From Bacteroidota bacterium (GTDB lineage Bacteria > Bacteroidota > Bacteroidia > Flavobacteriales_D > Sanyastnellaceae), in NCBI GenBank assembly GCA_027619225.1, contig JAQCFW010000002.1:62001-126000 (forward strand): DNA of 64,000 bases, in the 5' to 3' direction. The position numbers and the translations under genes were made by a program. This document shows, piece by piece, positions 9,354 through 18,273 of this stretch (position 1 is its first letter; each line of letters opens with the position of its first letter). A model generated the notes under the pieces. It was given only the letters and a program-made list of their open reading frames with translations, was not told the DNA's origin and did no database searches.

Positions 9354-10071
9354 CCCAAGTATGTTTAAGGTTTGCCCAATGCCCTACTTCGTGGGTTAAA
9401 ATTTTATAGTGTGTCCAAACAGCTGTTTCTGTACGTCCCACTGCCCAATACGAACTTACGATACCATCGTAAATGGACCCCGAACCTTCTACATCGGCAG
9501 GATAGTATGCGAATGCGGATCCATTTCCACCATTAGAAGAATACACAACCCATATATTCAAATACATCGTCGGATCCCATTGAATCATTTGTTTGAGAGC
9601 TATATCACTCCCGTTATAAGTTAATTCTGACTGAATTCTATTAATTCCTGTCGTGGGTTCTCCATTTGGGTCTAGTTCAGCCAAACGGAACTCAAAGCCT
9701 ACATTCGCTATTAAATCAGTAAAATTTGGATGAACATCAACCAATTCAGGATTTACAGCTGCATAATCTTCATTTAACTGAACGATAGATTCGTGAATTT
9801 GAGCATCGGAGATATTCTCTACTCCATTGTCATGAACAACATGAAAGACAATTGGAATAAGAAGATTTACAGAACTTTGAACAGACTGATTTGCAGAGAA
9901 ATTATGAGTAAAGTTTTCTAAAAACTGTCTTCGAGCTTCTTGTGCTGGAATTAACTCGGGATGTTCCTTTTGCATTTTCTTTCTTTGCTCTGTATGAGCA
10001 CAAGAATGCTGAGCCAACAATGAAGAGCTACTAATAAGCATTATTGTTAAAGCAAATAATAAACGTTTCAT
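9256..10071 (-). pseudogene. 5' part of an M43 (pappalysin-like) metalloprotease, truncated after the zinc site
   Basis: A signal peptide (residues 1-20) and propeptide-like stretch precede a recognisable M43 catalytic start: LIPIVFHVVH, AAVNPELVDVHPNF, GFEFRLAELDPNG and TTGINRIQ. The zinc site HEVGHWANLKH follows (His227, Glu228, His231, His237). Normal M43 enzymes continue with a Met-turn and then sorting domains. Here homology stops at TWG (residue 240, position 9352) and the frame runs into unrelated out-of-frame residues to a stop at 9256. The next frame continues as a different protein. The product would lack the Met-turn and a sorting signal, so it is unlikely to be an active secreted enzyme. 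Confidence 0.75.
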
Positions 10072-10173
10072 TTTCTTAGTAAGGCTATTTAATTAAAAAC
10101 AATCGCGTCAAATTACTTATAAAAAAGGGTGTACCACAATGATCCGCGCTATCCGTTAACAGATAATGTTTTC

Positions 10174-13100
10174 TTAGCAGGCAGTCCCGAAGGCCGATAA
10201 GAATATAAGTAAGTCTGACGTAGAAACAGAGCTATCACCATCAAGGTCCGCTGGACAAGCATTGGCGGTAGTGTTGAAGGTACAAGTGCCGTTATCTAGT
10301 GTAGCAGCTGAATCGTAATTGACAGCATCATCGTACGTGCAACCCTCACAAGAAATGAATTCACAAGACAGATCGTCCACAGTAGCATATTGGCTGTAAT
10401 TGCATGCACAAGAGTCCATGCACCCTGGGACTTTAAAGTTGGAGTCCAAACTAAAGAGCGTGAGTGATCCCGTTTCGTCGTTGGAGACCAGTATGGACTC
10501 GTATCCTTCATTGCCTCCAGTAACTGACGTATTGCCGGTGATGGTAGAACTCAAGAACAACACGTCTTTGGCTCCCAAATGATTAAAGGCACATTGATCC
10601 ATGGTTGGATTTTGGAAATCTCTGTTAGTGGCATACGCCTGATAAGAGACCGAGTAATTATTAAGAAGGTCATCCAAATTGATATTGAAAATCATAGAAC
10701 CACCCATTTCCTCCAGCGACACAATGAGAATGTCCTTTCCGTCCAGCATACCATGTGCAATTCCCGCCGGCTCTGGGCCACGAGAAATAGAAGCTTGATC
10801 ACCAGAAGTGTAAGAGCTTTTCAAAGAATTCGCGTAATAAGGCATAAGCTCGGCCAATTTATCTTCAATCAGCGATTCACTATCGTAAACCTGGGAAAGG
10901 CTACCAGTTGTAGTGATGTCCCATAGAGAAAAAGAACGAGAACCAAAGACGTAAGAAGGATCGCTGGGGTTTCCTGTGGCGCCAGAGCCGTACCTCGCAT
11001 CAATTTCCAAGCTGCTATAATCGCCGCAACCACCGCAAAAATTCACGTCTTCTGTATCTCCGGCGTTTTTGGACGGTAGGCCTTCGTTGGCAGTCAATAG
11101 GATTGTCTTTAATCCACTAACGACGATTTCCATGTCCCCAGGCTGATACCAACCTAAGATCGTTCCCGGCGTCGGCGTCGCGACCGTGGCAAACTCGTCA
11201 TAAATTCCATCAAATCCGTTGCCAGAACTCATATCTCGGTACCCGAAGCCGTATGCTCCTTGAATCACATTCAAACCTGAAATCACATTGCCTAAATTTA
11301 CTTCCACCAACGTGTTGTTTACTTGGCAATTCACAAAGGCTCGTTGGCTATCAGGTGTGATAGCGACGTGCGAGGGTTCAAGCAAGTGAGACAAGCCGGG
11401 AGTGCCGTCGTATTGCGAGGTGCGGGCTTCAAAACCGGTGATAGCCAGAGGTCCTCCGCCAACGATGTATTCGTCGTCAAAATTTATCGTGTAGCTCACC
11501 ACATTCGCCCAGGTGGGAGCCACAGGGTCTTGGGTGTATCCCAACACGTTGATGCAAACAATCTCAGCCTTAGGATCACCCGCATCGTACTCCCCTTCCC
11601 CTGAGCATGCTACTACCAACCATTCACCGTCTGGGCTGAAGGCCAAACTTCTAGGGTTTGGACCTACTTCATGAATGGCTTCAATTTCATCAAAGAGAAT
11701 TCCATTGGTGTTATGTAACGTGACCCAACCAGGTAAGGTCAAATCATAGGGGTCAATCCACGCCACCGCAACCATATTATCGGGTCCCTCCATATTGTAA
11801 ATATCTACATCAGACGGAACCAAACCAGCCCTTAATACACTGGTTAACCCTCTCAAAACTAATTCCGACGCAATATCATTAGCTGAAATGGATCGGAAGC
11901 CCCCTATCCCATCAGAAATCGGCACTGGATTGCCCAAATCCCCATAGTTAATAATGTCAACCGATCGCATGTTCTCATTCACAACGAAGGCACGTTGTCC
12001 GTAGTTACAGAATGCCAATTGAGAAGCACCAGTTGAACAAATACTGCTGGCAACCATTTCAGAGGCCACGGGTTCTTGCCCAAGATCCATAGGAGGAAGC
12101 AAACCTCCTTGTTGAGCGATCTCAGCCAGGTTAAACGAAGAAATCCAGTACTCCATCACTTCGGCCTCCTCGCATATGAGGGTGTTATGAAGTGGACTGT
12201 AATTGGTGGTGTTCACATTGTCGCAAAACATAGGGATTTCCAATTCGTCACAAATCCCGTCGCCATCCTCGTCGCCTTGGCATCCCTGATCATTTTCACC
12301 CTGATCATCTTCAACCATCGGCACCATGATGGTGGACCCTAAATTCCAAGAAGAAAAATAAGGCACATCCTGATTTTCATCAGCAACCAACCATTCGGAT
12401 TCGTTCACTTCGGTATTTCCTTGAAGGACCCCTGGTTGACGTACAATTCTATGTTGTCCCGGAGCATGGTTAATTCCGTTCAAGGTCACGTTGGGCCAAG
12501 GCGTTCCATCTTGGTACAAGTTATCGAGCGTGTTCCCGGTGTCGTCTTGCAATCGAATGGACACTATTTGGGAGGCCGTGGGTGCGTTGGGCCCAGAGGG
12601 CAGCTGAAGGGTCAATACTTGTTGAAATAGAGGTGCTTCGACAGTGACGACGAATTCAGGCGAGTCTTCAAAGTTGATGGAAATTGTGAATGCAGAGGAG
12701 CTGGCTTGTCCTTGTCCTTGTCCTTGTGCCAAATTGACCTGAGGGTTACAAATTCCAATCTTCACAAAATCGGCATCAAACCATCCGTTGTACATCGAGA
12801 AAAATGGAGCAGCATTCTGAACGTACGACATTTCTAGAAACGGGTTGCTAATCTCGAGCCAAATGGGGATGCCGCCCCCACACAGGCCCTGACCATTGCA
12901 CACTCCGCACACGTCGACAATACCTACGCAATCGTCTATATCGTCACAGATTCCATCATTATCTGCATCCGAAGTACAGTTTCCACCACATACGCCAACT
13001 ACGTCAGGGTAGAAGCAGGTGCCGTCATCTTCAATGGCAGATGCTGAATAATTGCATGCGTTGGGGTAGGTACACCCCTCTATTACTGTATAGCACGAAT

Positions 13101-14079
13101 CGAAATCACAAGAACCGTCGTCCGAAGTTGCCATTTCGTTGTAGTTACACGCAGCTGAATAGGTACAACCACTGATAAAAATGACACAAGAACCATCATC
13201 GTCAGTTGCTAATGGATTGTAGTTTTCAGACAAAACATCTGTACAACCAAGAATTTCAAATAAATTACAAATTCCATCTCCGTCTGAATCAACTATACAA
13301 GAGCCATCACAATTATAACCTGTTACTAGGTAAATACAACTTCCTTCAAAAGCAATAGTTGCAGTGGAATCGTAGTTACAAGCAGTAGAGTCAGTGCAAC
13401 CAACACAAGAAGTGAATTCACAAGAACCGTCATTAGTGTCAGCAGCAGAATCATAGTTACAAGCAGAAGGATCAGTACAACCTAGTTGGTAACAACTGAT
13501 GAAATCACAAGAACCATCGTCAGAAGTTGCAGAAGGATCGTAGTTACAAGCAGTATAATCCATACATCCTGAACAAGACAAGCAAGACCCCACAAAGTCC
13601 AAACTAATCTCATTGGGGGTAAAGGATGAGCCAATGAAACTCAGCCCAACATCCCAAATTCCTGTAAGATTGTAACCGGACCATCCCGATACATTGAGAA
13701 TGAAAAAGCCCCCCCCAAGTGTTGAGTTATCCCAAGGAATGATTTGAGAGGAAGGGCATGAGTCCTGGCTCAAAAACCCATCGTAGTTCTCAGAGCTCAA
13801 AAGCCCTGAGCTGGCGAATCGCATCGGGTAGTTCGCTCCCGGTCGACGTATGTCAATGACAAGCATGTCTGGGTTCTCCACTCCTGAGAAAGTCACTTTG
13901 ATTTGTTCCAGATAACAAGCGGTGAGTTCCGTCGATAATGAAGTGGGACTGCAATAGTTAAAGTTATGGATTGTATCGTTAAAGACAAATTCAGCTCCAG
14001 GATCATCGATGCAGTTTGTTTGTGCCATCCCTACAATAGGAAGAGCGAGAGCAATCAAAATGAGAGTAAGTCTATACAT
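10174..14079 (-). CDS. Large secreted protein: Cys-rich repeats, beta-propeller and dockerin-like end
   Basis: A 1301-residue exported protein. Signal peptide MYRLTLILIALALPIVGMAQ (start set at 14079 for this reason), a beta-sandwich-like N-terminal region, then six 'GCTDxxACNYDxxATxDDGSC' repeats (about residues 175-370) with intervening Ca-binding DSDGDGIC motifs. The middle (about 640-1190) resembles choice-of-anchor/YVTN beta-propellers, with PRSLAFSPDGEWLVVACSGEG and PSHVAITPDSQRAFVNC blades. Two more Cys-rich repeats follow, and the protein ends in a single EF-hand-like loop DLDGDSSVSTSDLL and the terminal FGTAC. It has no canonical T9SS sorting domain. A surface or matrix role is likely; no catalytic residues are recognised. 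Confidence 0.85.
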   Translation of the reverse strand: MYRLTLILIALALPIVGMAQTNCIDDPGAEFVFNDTIHNFNYCSPTSLSTELTACYLEQIKVTFSGVENPDMLVIDIRRPGANYPMRFASSGLLSSENYDGFLSQDSCPSSQIIPWDNSTLGGGFFILNVSGWSGYNLTGIWDVGLSFIGSSFTPNEISLDFVGSCLSCSGCMDYTACNYDPSATSDDGSCDFISCYQLGCTDPSACNYDSAADTNDGSCEFTSCVGCTDSTACNYDSTATIAFEGSCIYLVTGYNCDGSCIVDSDGDGICNLFEILGCTDVLSENYNPLATDDDGSCVIFISGCTYSAACNYNEMATSDDGSCDFDSCYTVIEGCTYPNACNYSASAIEDDGTCFYPDVVGVCGGNCTSDADNDGICDDIDDCVGIVDVCGVCNGQGLCGGGIPIWLEISNPFLEMSYVQNAAPFFSMYNGWFDADFVKIGICNPQVNLAQGQGQGQASSSAFTISINFEDSPEFVVTVEAPLFQQVLTLQLPSGPNAPTASQIVSIRLQDDTGNTLDNLYQDGTPWPNVTLNGINHAPGQHRIVRQPGVLQGNTEVNESEWLVADENQDVPYFSSWNLGSTIMVPMVEDDQGENDQGCQGDEDGDGICDELEIPMFCDNVNTTNYSPLHNTLICEEAEVMEYWISSFNLAEIAQQGGLLPPMDLGQEPVASEMVASSICSTGASQLAFCNYGQRAFVVNENMRSVDIINYGDLGNPVPISDGIGGFRSISANDIASELVLRGLTSVLRAGLVPSDVDIYNMEGPDNMVAVAWIDPYDLTLPGWVTLHNTNGILFDEIEAIHEVGPNPRSLAFSPDGEWLVVACSGEGEYDAGDPKAEIVCINVLGYTQDPVAPTWANVVSYTINFDDEYIVGGGPLAITGFEARTSQYDGTPGLSHLLEPSHVAITPDSQRAFVNCQVNNTLVEVNLGNVISGLNVIQGAYGFGYRDMSSGNGFDGIYDEFATVATPTPGTILGWYQPGDMEIVVSGLKTILLTANEGLPSKNAGDTEDVNFCGGCGDYSSLEIDARYGSGATGNPSDPSYVFGSRSFSLWDITTTGSLSQVYDSESLIEDKLAELMPYYANSLKSSYTSGDQASISRGPEPAGIAHGMLDGKDILIVSLEEMGGSMIFNINLDDLLNNYSVSYQAYATNRDFQNPTMDQCAFNHLGAKDVLFLSSTITGNTSVTGGNEGYESILVSNDETGSLTLFSLDSNFKVPGCMDSCACNYSQYATVDDLSCEFISCEGCTYDDAVNYDSAATLDNGTCTFNTTANACPADLDGDSSVSTSDLLIFLSAFGTAC

Positions 14080-14343
14080 AACGTTTATGTTTATAAATTT
14101 AACATAAGAATACAACTTATTTCTCTGAATTCCAAGACATAACTACGCTTAGTCAAATCTCGATGCACTCTGCACCAAAATTGAATGATAAATTCCAACT
14201 TACTTATGCATCTAATTCCAATCTTAGTGAGGGTAAGGTCATTGTTTGCCCTCTGAAATAATTAGTGTCTTTTTCTAATCTTGATAGTGTCAACCAATAT
14301 AAGGAGTTCATTGGCAATCAAAATGAGTTTTGTTGTTCCCATT
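14080..14343. other. Divergent intergenic region between the propeller protein and the S8 protease
   Basis: No gene seen. The right part leads into the protease promoter at 14344. No clear minus-strand promoter with TAnnTTTG was found for the 14079 gene. Confidence 0.5.
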
Positions 14344-14375
14344 TTTGTGCCGAATGAAGGTGGTTTTTAGTTTTG
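14344..14375 (+). promoter_or_regulatory. Near-perfect Bacteroidota promoter for the S8 protease
   Basis: TTTG (14344-14347), a 20-nt spacer, then TAGTTTTG (14368-14375) match the TTTG...TAnnTTTG consensus. The element lies 57 nt before the ATG at 14433. An upstream codon at 14373 falls in the promoter and so is rejected as the start. Confidence 0.65.
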
Positions 14376-14432
14376 CAGAACTCTTTCGGTTCAGGAATCA
14401 AGAAACAATTGCTGCGTCGCTACATTAGCAAC

Positions 14433-16637
14433 ATGAAATTTCGACTGTCACTCCTATATTTCTTGGTGTTCATTGCTGGATCGAGTTCTGCGCAAAACAT
14501 GGCCCAAGTGGACCTCCAAGCCCTTTCAGAATTGGACGCTCTTGTCGCCGAAATCGACGACCCCAAAAGCCTGTTGCAAGTTGCCGGAGCGTACCCTGTA
14601 GCCGAAGTACACGGGCAAGCCACGGTGGGGTTCTTGGGGCGATTGACCGCTGGCGTTACGGAAGCCGAATGGCGCGCTTGGGCGGCGGATGAAGAAGCAG
14701 TGACAGCGGGGGCATGTCGACAAGGAATCACCTCGTTTCGGGTGGATGCATACGCGCTCCATGCCTTGTGGCAAACCCCCATGGAACTTGTGGAATTGGC
14801 CTCCCGAGCGGTGCCCGATGTCAACAAATCCCGCTACGGAACACGGGTGGACAGTGTGCATGCTGGATTCAACCTTCCGCAACCTTATCATGGCGAAGGC
14901 GTACTCATCGGCGTGCTCGATTGGGGCTTCGATTACACGCATCCGATGTTTCGCGACACCACCCTCTCGACCTCTCGGATCCGTGCGGTGTGGGACCAAT
15001 TCCGGCAAGCTGGGCCAACGCCCGGTGATTACGGATACGGCACCGTGGCAGAATCCCCAGTGGACATCCAATTGTTGGGAAGCGACACCTCCAACGTCTA
15101 CGGATATCCTACACATGGAACCCATGTGGCCGGGATTGCCGGGGGAAGTGGCGCGGGGATTGGACTGAAAGGCATGGCGCCTGCAGCCGAATTCTTGTTC
15201 GCCACATTGATGGTGGATGAGTCCTCCGCGTTGGATGCTTATGATTGGATGCAAAGCGTAGCGGAAGCCGACGGAAAGCGTTTGGTGATCAACAACAGCT
15301 GGGGGTTGCCACAATGGGGGACGCCGGACGGCAGTGGGCTGAGCAACCAATTCATCGACGCTATGTCCGACGAAGGGGTTGTGTTTGTGAGTTCCAATGG
15401 CAACAACGGCAACGTGGACTTTCACCTTGACCATACCTTTGAAGCGCCGGGAGATACCATCCGCTCTCGGGTAAAGTTTTACCCACTGACTGCCAACCCC
15501 AACGCCTGGGGCCAGAATCTCACGTTGTGGGGCGAGGCCGGTGAGTCATTTGAAATGGGATTCCTGGTGACCATCGGCTTATCCACGGTTGTTGGCGCAA
15601 GCCCGATGTACAGCACTGCCGACGGGCCTTTGATGATGGACACCATTGAGGTGGTCAACAACGACACCATTGTTTACGACGTCGTCTTGGAGCCGTCGCA
15701 CCCAGCCAACGGCCGACCGTTCATGCAGATGCGCATCCATAAAGGGAGCGCCAACGTCGCCGTAGTGATGCAAGTGACCGGTGAAAGCGGCCGTGTGCAT
15801 GCCTGGAATCACACGCACTTGACCAATGATGTTGGCAACTGGGGGCAGGACTTCCAAGCCGCCCAATCGGGTTGGCTTGGTGGTGATCCGTACTACGGCA
15901 TTCAACAACCCGCCTGCGGCCACAGCGTCATCGCCGTGGGGGCATACACCTCGGAATACCTGAACCCCGTTGGGACGGAAGTGGGCGGCACATTGGCCAA
16001 CTTCTCCACCTACGGCCCTACCCTGGACGAACGGCTCAAACCCAATATCTCCGCCCCGGGCGTGAGCGTCGAGTCTTCTTTGAGCTCCTTCCGAGACGGC
16101 GGTTACAGCATCACCAACGCTGTTGAGTTCGATGGGACAGAATACGAATTTGCAAAGCTCTCTGGGACGAGCATGAGCGGTCCCGCCGTAGCTGGCGTGG
16201 TTGCGTTGATGTTGGAAGCGAACCCCGAGCTGACCCCGGCTGACATACGTTCCATCCTGGAATCGACAGCCCGCGAAGACGACGACACAGGAATACTGCC
16301 TGCTGCGGGAGACGACGTTTGGGGACACGGCAAGGTGACCGCTTCACAAGCAGTCCTCGCTTCTTTAACATGGGATTCCAGTCTGGGCACTCCGGACCTG
16401 GCGGTCGAAAAACCCACTGTATACCCAAATCCTGCACGAGAACAACTGTGGTTTTCTGGACTGTCTTTCGGCAAATCAACCTGGGAAGTCTTTGACATTA
16501 ATGGCCGGTTGTGCCAGTCCGGCCACACCCTTCATCTCACCTCCATTGATGTTTCGGGGCTGCAGACGGGCTTGTACATCATTCAGGTTCGAACCTCCAG
16601 CTCTTCGCAGGTATTCAAGTTCCTGAAACGACTGTGA
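14433..16637 (+). CDS. Secreted S8 (subtilisin-family) serine protease with T9SS sorting domain
   Basis: An extracellular peptidase of 734 residues. It has a signal peptide (MKFRLSLLYFLVFIAGSSSAQ), an N-terminal prodomain-like region of about 130 residues, and a subtilase catalytic domain. Triad: Asp163 in GVLDWGFDYTHP, His228 in HGTHVAGIAGG and Ser580 in LSGTSMSGPAVAGVVALML. A long insertion, probably a beta-sandwich, separates His and Ser, as in Bacteroidota subtilases. The C-terminus (from VYPNPAREQLWFSG) is a type A T9SS sorting domain ending VFKFLKRL. The gene is clearly richer in G+C than its flanks, suggesting different codon usage or acquisition. It has its own promoter and is monocistronic. 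Confidence 0.93.
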   Translation: MKFRLSLLYFLVFIAGSSSAQNMAQVDLQALSELDALVAEIDDPKSLLQVAGAYPVAEVHGQATVGFLGRLTAGVTEAEWRAWAADEEAVTAGACRQGITSFRVDAYALHALWQTPMELVELASRAVPDVNKSRYGTRVDSVHAGFNLPQPYHGEGVLIGVLDWGFDYTHPMFRDTTLSTSRIRAVWDQFRQAGPTPGDYGYGTVAESPVDIQLLGSDTSNVYGYPTHGTHVAGIAGGSGAGIGLKGMAPAAEFLFATLMVDESSALDAYDWMQSVAEADGKRLVINNSWGLPQWGTPDGSGLSNQFIDAMSDEGVVFVSSNGNNGNVDFHLDHTFEAPGDTIRSRVKFYPLTANPNAWGQNLTLWGEAGESFEMGFLVTIGLSTVVGASPMYSTADGPLMMDTIEVVNNDTIVYDVVLEPSHPANGRPFMQMRIHKGSANVAVVMQVTGESGRVHAWNHTHLTNDVGNWGQDFQAAQSGWLGGDPYYGIQQPACGHSVIAVGAYTSEYLNPVGTEVGGTLANFSTYGPTLDERLKPNISAPGVSVESSLSSFRDGGYSITNAVEFDGTEYEFAKLSGTSMSGPAVAGVVALMLEANPELTPADIRSILESTAREDDDTGILPAAGDDVWGHGKVTASQAVLASLTWDSSLGTPDLAVEKPTVYPNPAREQLWFSGLSFGKSTWEVFDINGRLCQSGHTLHLTSIDVSGLQTGLYIIQVRTSSSSQVFKFLKRL

Positions 16638-16804
16638 TCACCGTCGCCCGTGAAAGCAATAGGCAATGGAAGGCTTTATATTGGTATTCTGTATTGCCAT
16701 TTCACAGCTGTAGGAAAAGCATTGCCTTGCTATTATTGCCATATTTGGTGTGACTTATCATCGCTACCTCTTTGAATAGTTATATTTTGTTTTACAATTG
16801 ATGC

Positions 16805-18091
16805 ATGAAGATTAATATATTTTGGTTTAGAAGAGATTTAAGGATGGAGGACAACACAGCTCTAAATGCGGCGATGAATGCCCAAAACCCTGTGCTGCCG
16901 GTTTTTATTTTTGATGAAGACATCCTGAATGAATTGCCTGAGTCTGATGCACGCGTCAGTTTTATCTACGACGCACTTCACCTTATGAACATAACCCTAC
17001 AAGCGCATCAATCCTCACTCTTAATACTTAAAGGCAACCCCGAGAAAATCTGGGAAACGATTTGTGCGAACTACACTGTAGAAAAAGTCTTTGTCAACAG
17101 GGATTATGAACCTTATGCCCTCCAACGAGACCGGAGGGTGGAAGAGGTGTTGTTAAAAAACGGGAGCCAATTGATCAGTTTTAAAGATCATGTGGTTCAT
17201 GAGAAATCTGACGTGATGAAAGCTGATGGCACACCCTACACCGTCTTCACGCCTTATAAAAACAAATGGCTTCAATTGTATGCGCCCAAGAAGATTGAAA
17301 CAACCGTCAACTTCAAGCAATTTTACAAGGAAGAGCATCCTTTTCAAAAATTGCAAACGTTGGGGTTTAAAAAATCAAACACCGTGGTCAAGCCATATAC
17401 GCTTGATAAAATAGAGCTCTATTCTGAAACCCGCAACTTTCCTCACCTCGACTCGACAAGCTATCTAAGCCCTCATCTTCGTTTTGGAACCATCAGCATA
17501 CGCCAAATCATTGCTGAGCATAACGGTCGCGATGCTGTGTTTTTAAGTGAACTCATTTGGCGGGAGTTCTTTATGCAAATTTTGTTTCATTTCCCCAATG
17601 TGGTGTCCCAAAATTTTCGTTCCAAATATGACGGAATCCAATGGTTAAACAATGAACGGGATTTCGACAATTGGTGCCAAGGGAAAACAGGATACCCACT
17701 TGTGGATGCCGGGATGAGAGAATTAAATGAAACGGGCTATATGCACAACAGAGTGAGAATGGTCACCGCTGGATTCTTGTGCAAACATCTGTTGATTGAC
17801 TGGAGATGGGGAGAGGCCTATTTTGCAAAGAAATTGCTCGATTATGAGCTGTCATCTAACAATGGAAATTGGCAGTGGGCAGCAGGAACAGGGTGCGATG
17901 CTGCACCTTATTTTAGAATCTTTAATCCAACAGAACAGTTGAAGAAGTTTGACGCACAACTTAGGTATGTGAAAAAGTGGGTGCCCGAGTTTGAAACATT
18001 AGACTACCCACTCCCGATCATCGATCACAAATACGCGAGAACGAGAGCCCTTGATACATATAAAGCAGGAATAAACAATCAAATATTATAA
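16805..18091 (+). CDS. phrB: Deoxyribodipyrimidine photolyase (cryptochrome/photolyase family)
   Basis: A light-driven, FAD-dependent enzyme that splits UV-induced cyclobutane pyrimidine dimers. The 428-residue length and architecture fit class I photolyases. The N-terminal Rossmann antenna domain begins FWFRRDLRMEDNTAL. The C-terminal FAD-binding helical domain includes LSPHLRFGTIS, ELIWREFFMQILFHFP, MHNRVRMVTAGFLCKHLLIDW and NNGNWQWAAGTGCDAAPYFRIFNP, which carries the Trp and Asn residues used for DNA and FAD contacts. Start ATG at 16805 gives the canonical MKINIFWF beginning. A cryptochrome cannot be ruled out, but the DNA-repair motifs are intact. In related genomes photolyases often sit near SDR genes such as the one at 21955. 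Confidence 0.93.
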   Translation: MKINIFWFRRDLRMEDNTALNAAMNAQNPVLPVFIFDEDILNELPESDARVSFIYDALHLMNITLQAHQSSLLILKGNPEKIWETICANYTVEKVFVNRDYEPYALQRDRRVEEVLLKNGSQLISFKDHVVHEKSDVMKADGTPYTVFTPYKNKWLQLYAPKKIETTVNFKQFYKEEHPFQKLQTLGFKKSNTVVKPYTLDKIELYSETRNFPHLDSTSYLSPHLRFGTISIRQIIAEHNGRDAVFLSELIWREFFMQILFHFPNVVSQNFRSKYDGIQWLNNERDFDNWCQGKTGYPLVDAGMRELNETGYMHNRVRMVTAGFLCKHLLIDWRWGEAYFAKKLLDYELSSNNGNWQWAAGTGCDAAPYFRIFNPTEQLKKFDAQLRYVKKWVPEFETLDYPLPIIDHKYARTRALDTYKAGINNQIL

Positions 18092-18273
18092 ACAGAATAT
18101 TACATATCGAAAAGTAGATTTCATTTTAGATGAACATTGACATCAAACATATAGTTTGGCTGCTCAATTTTGGAATACCGTTTGAATAAACACAACTCCG
18201 CTACTTAATTTCTGACAGTGTTAATCAATAGTGACACGACGGTCTCAAGTCTCATTCATGTTGATTTTAGATA

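Noticed and set aside
14526-15434. Long minus-strand open frame inside the S8 protease gene
   Set aside because: A shadow of the G+C-rich plus-strand gene, which has intact catalytic motifs, a signal peptide and a sorting domain.
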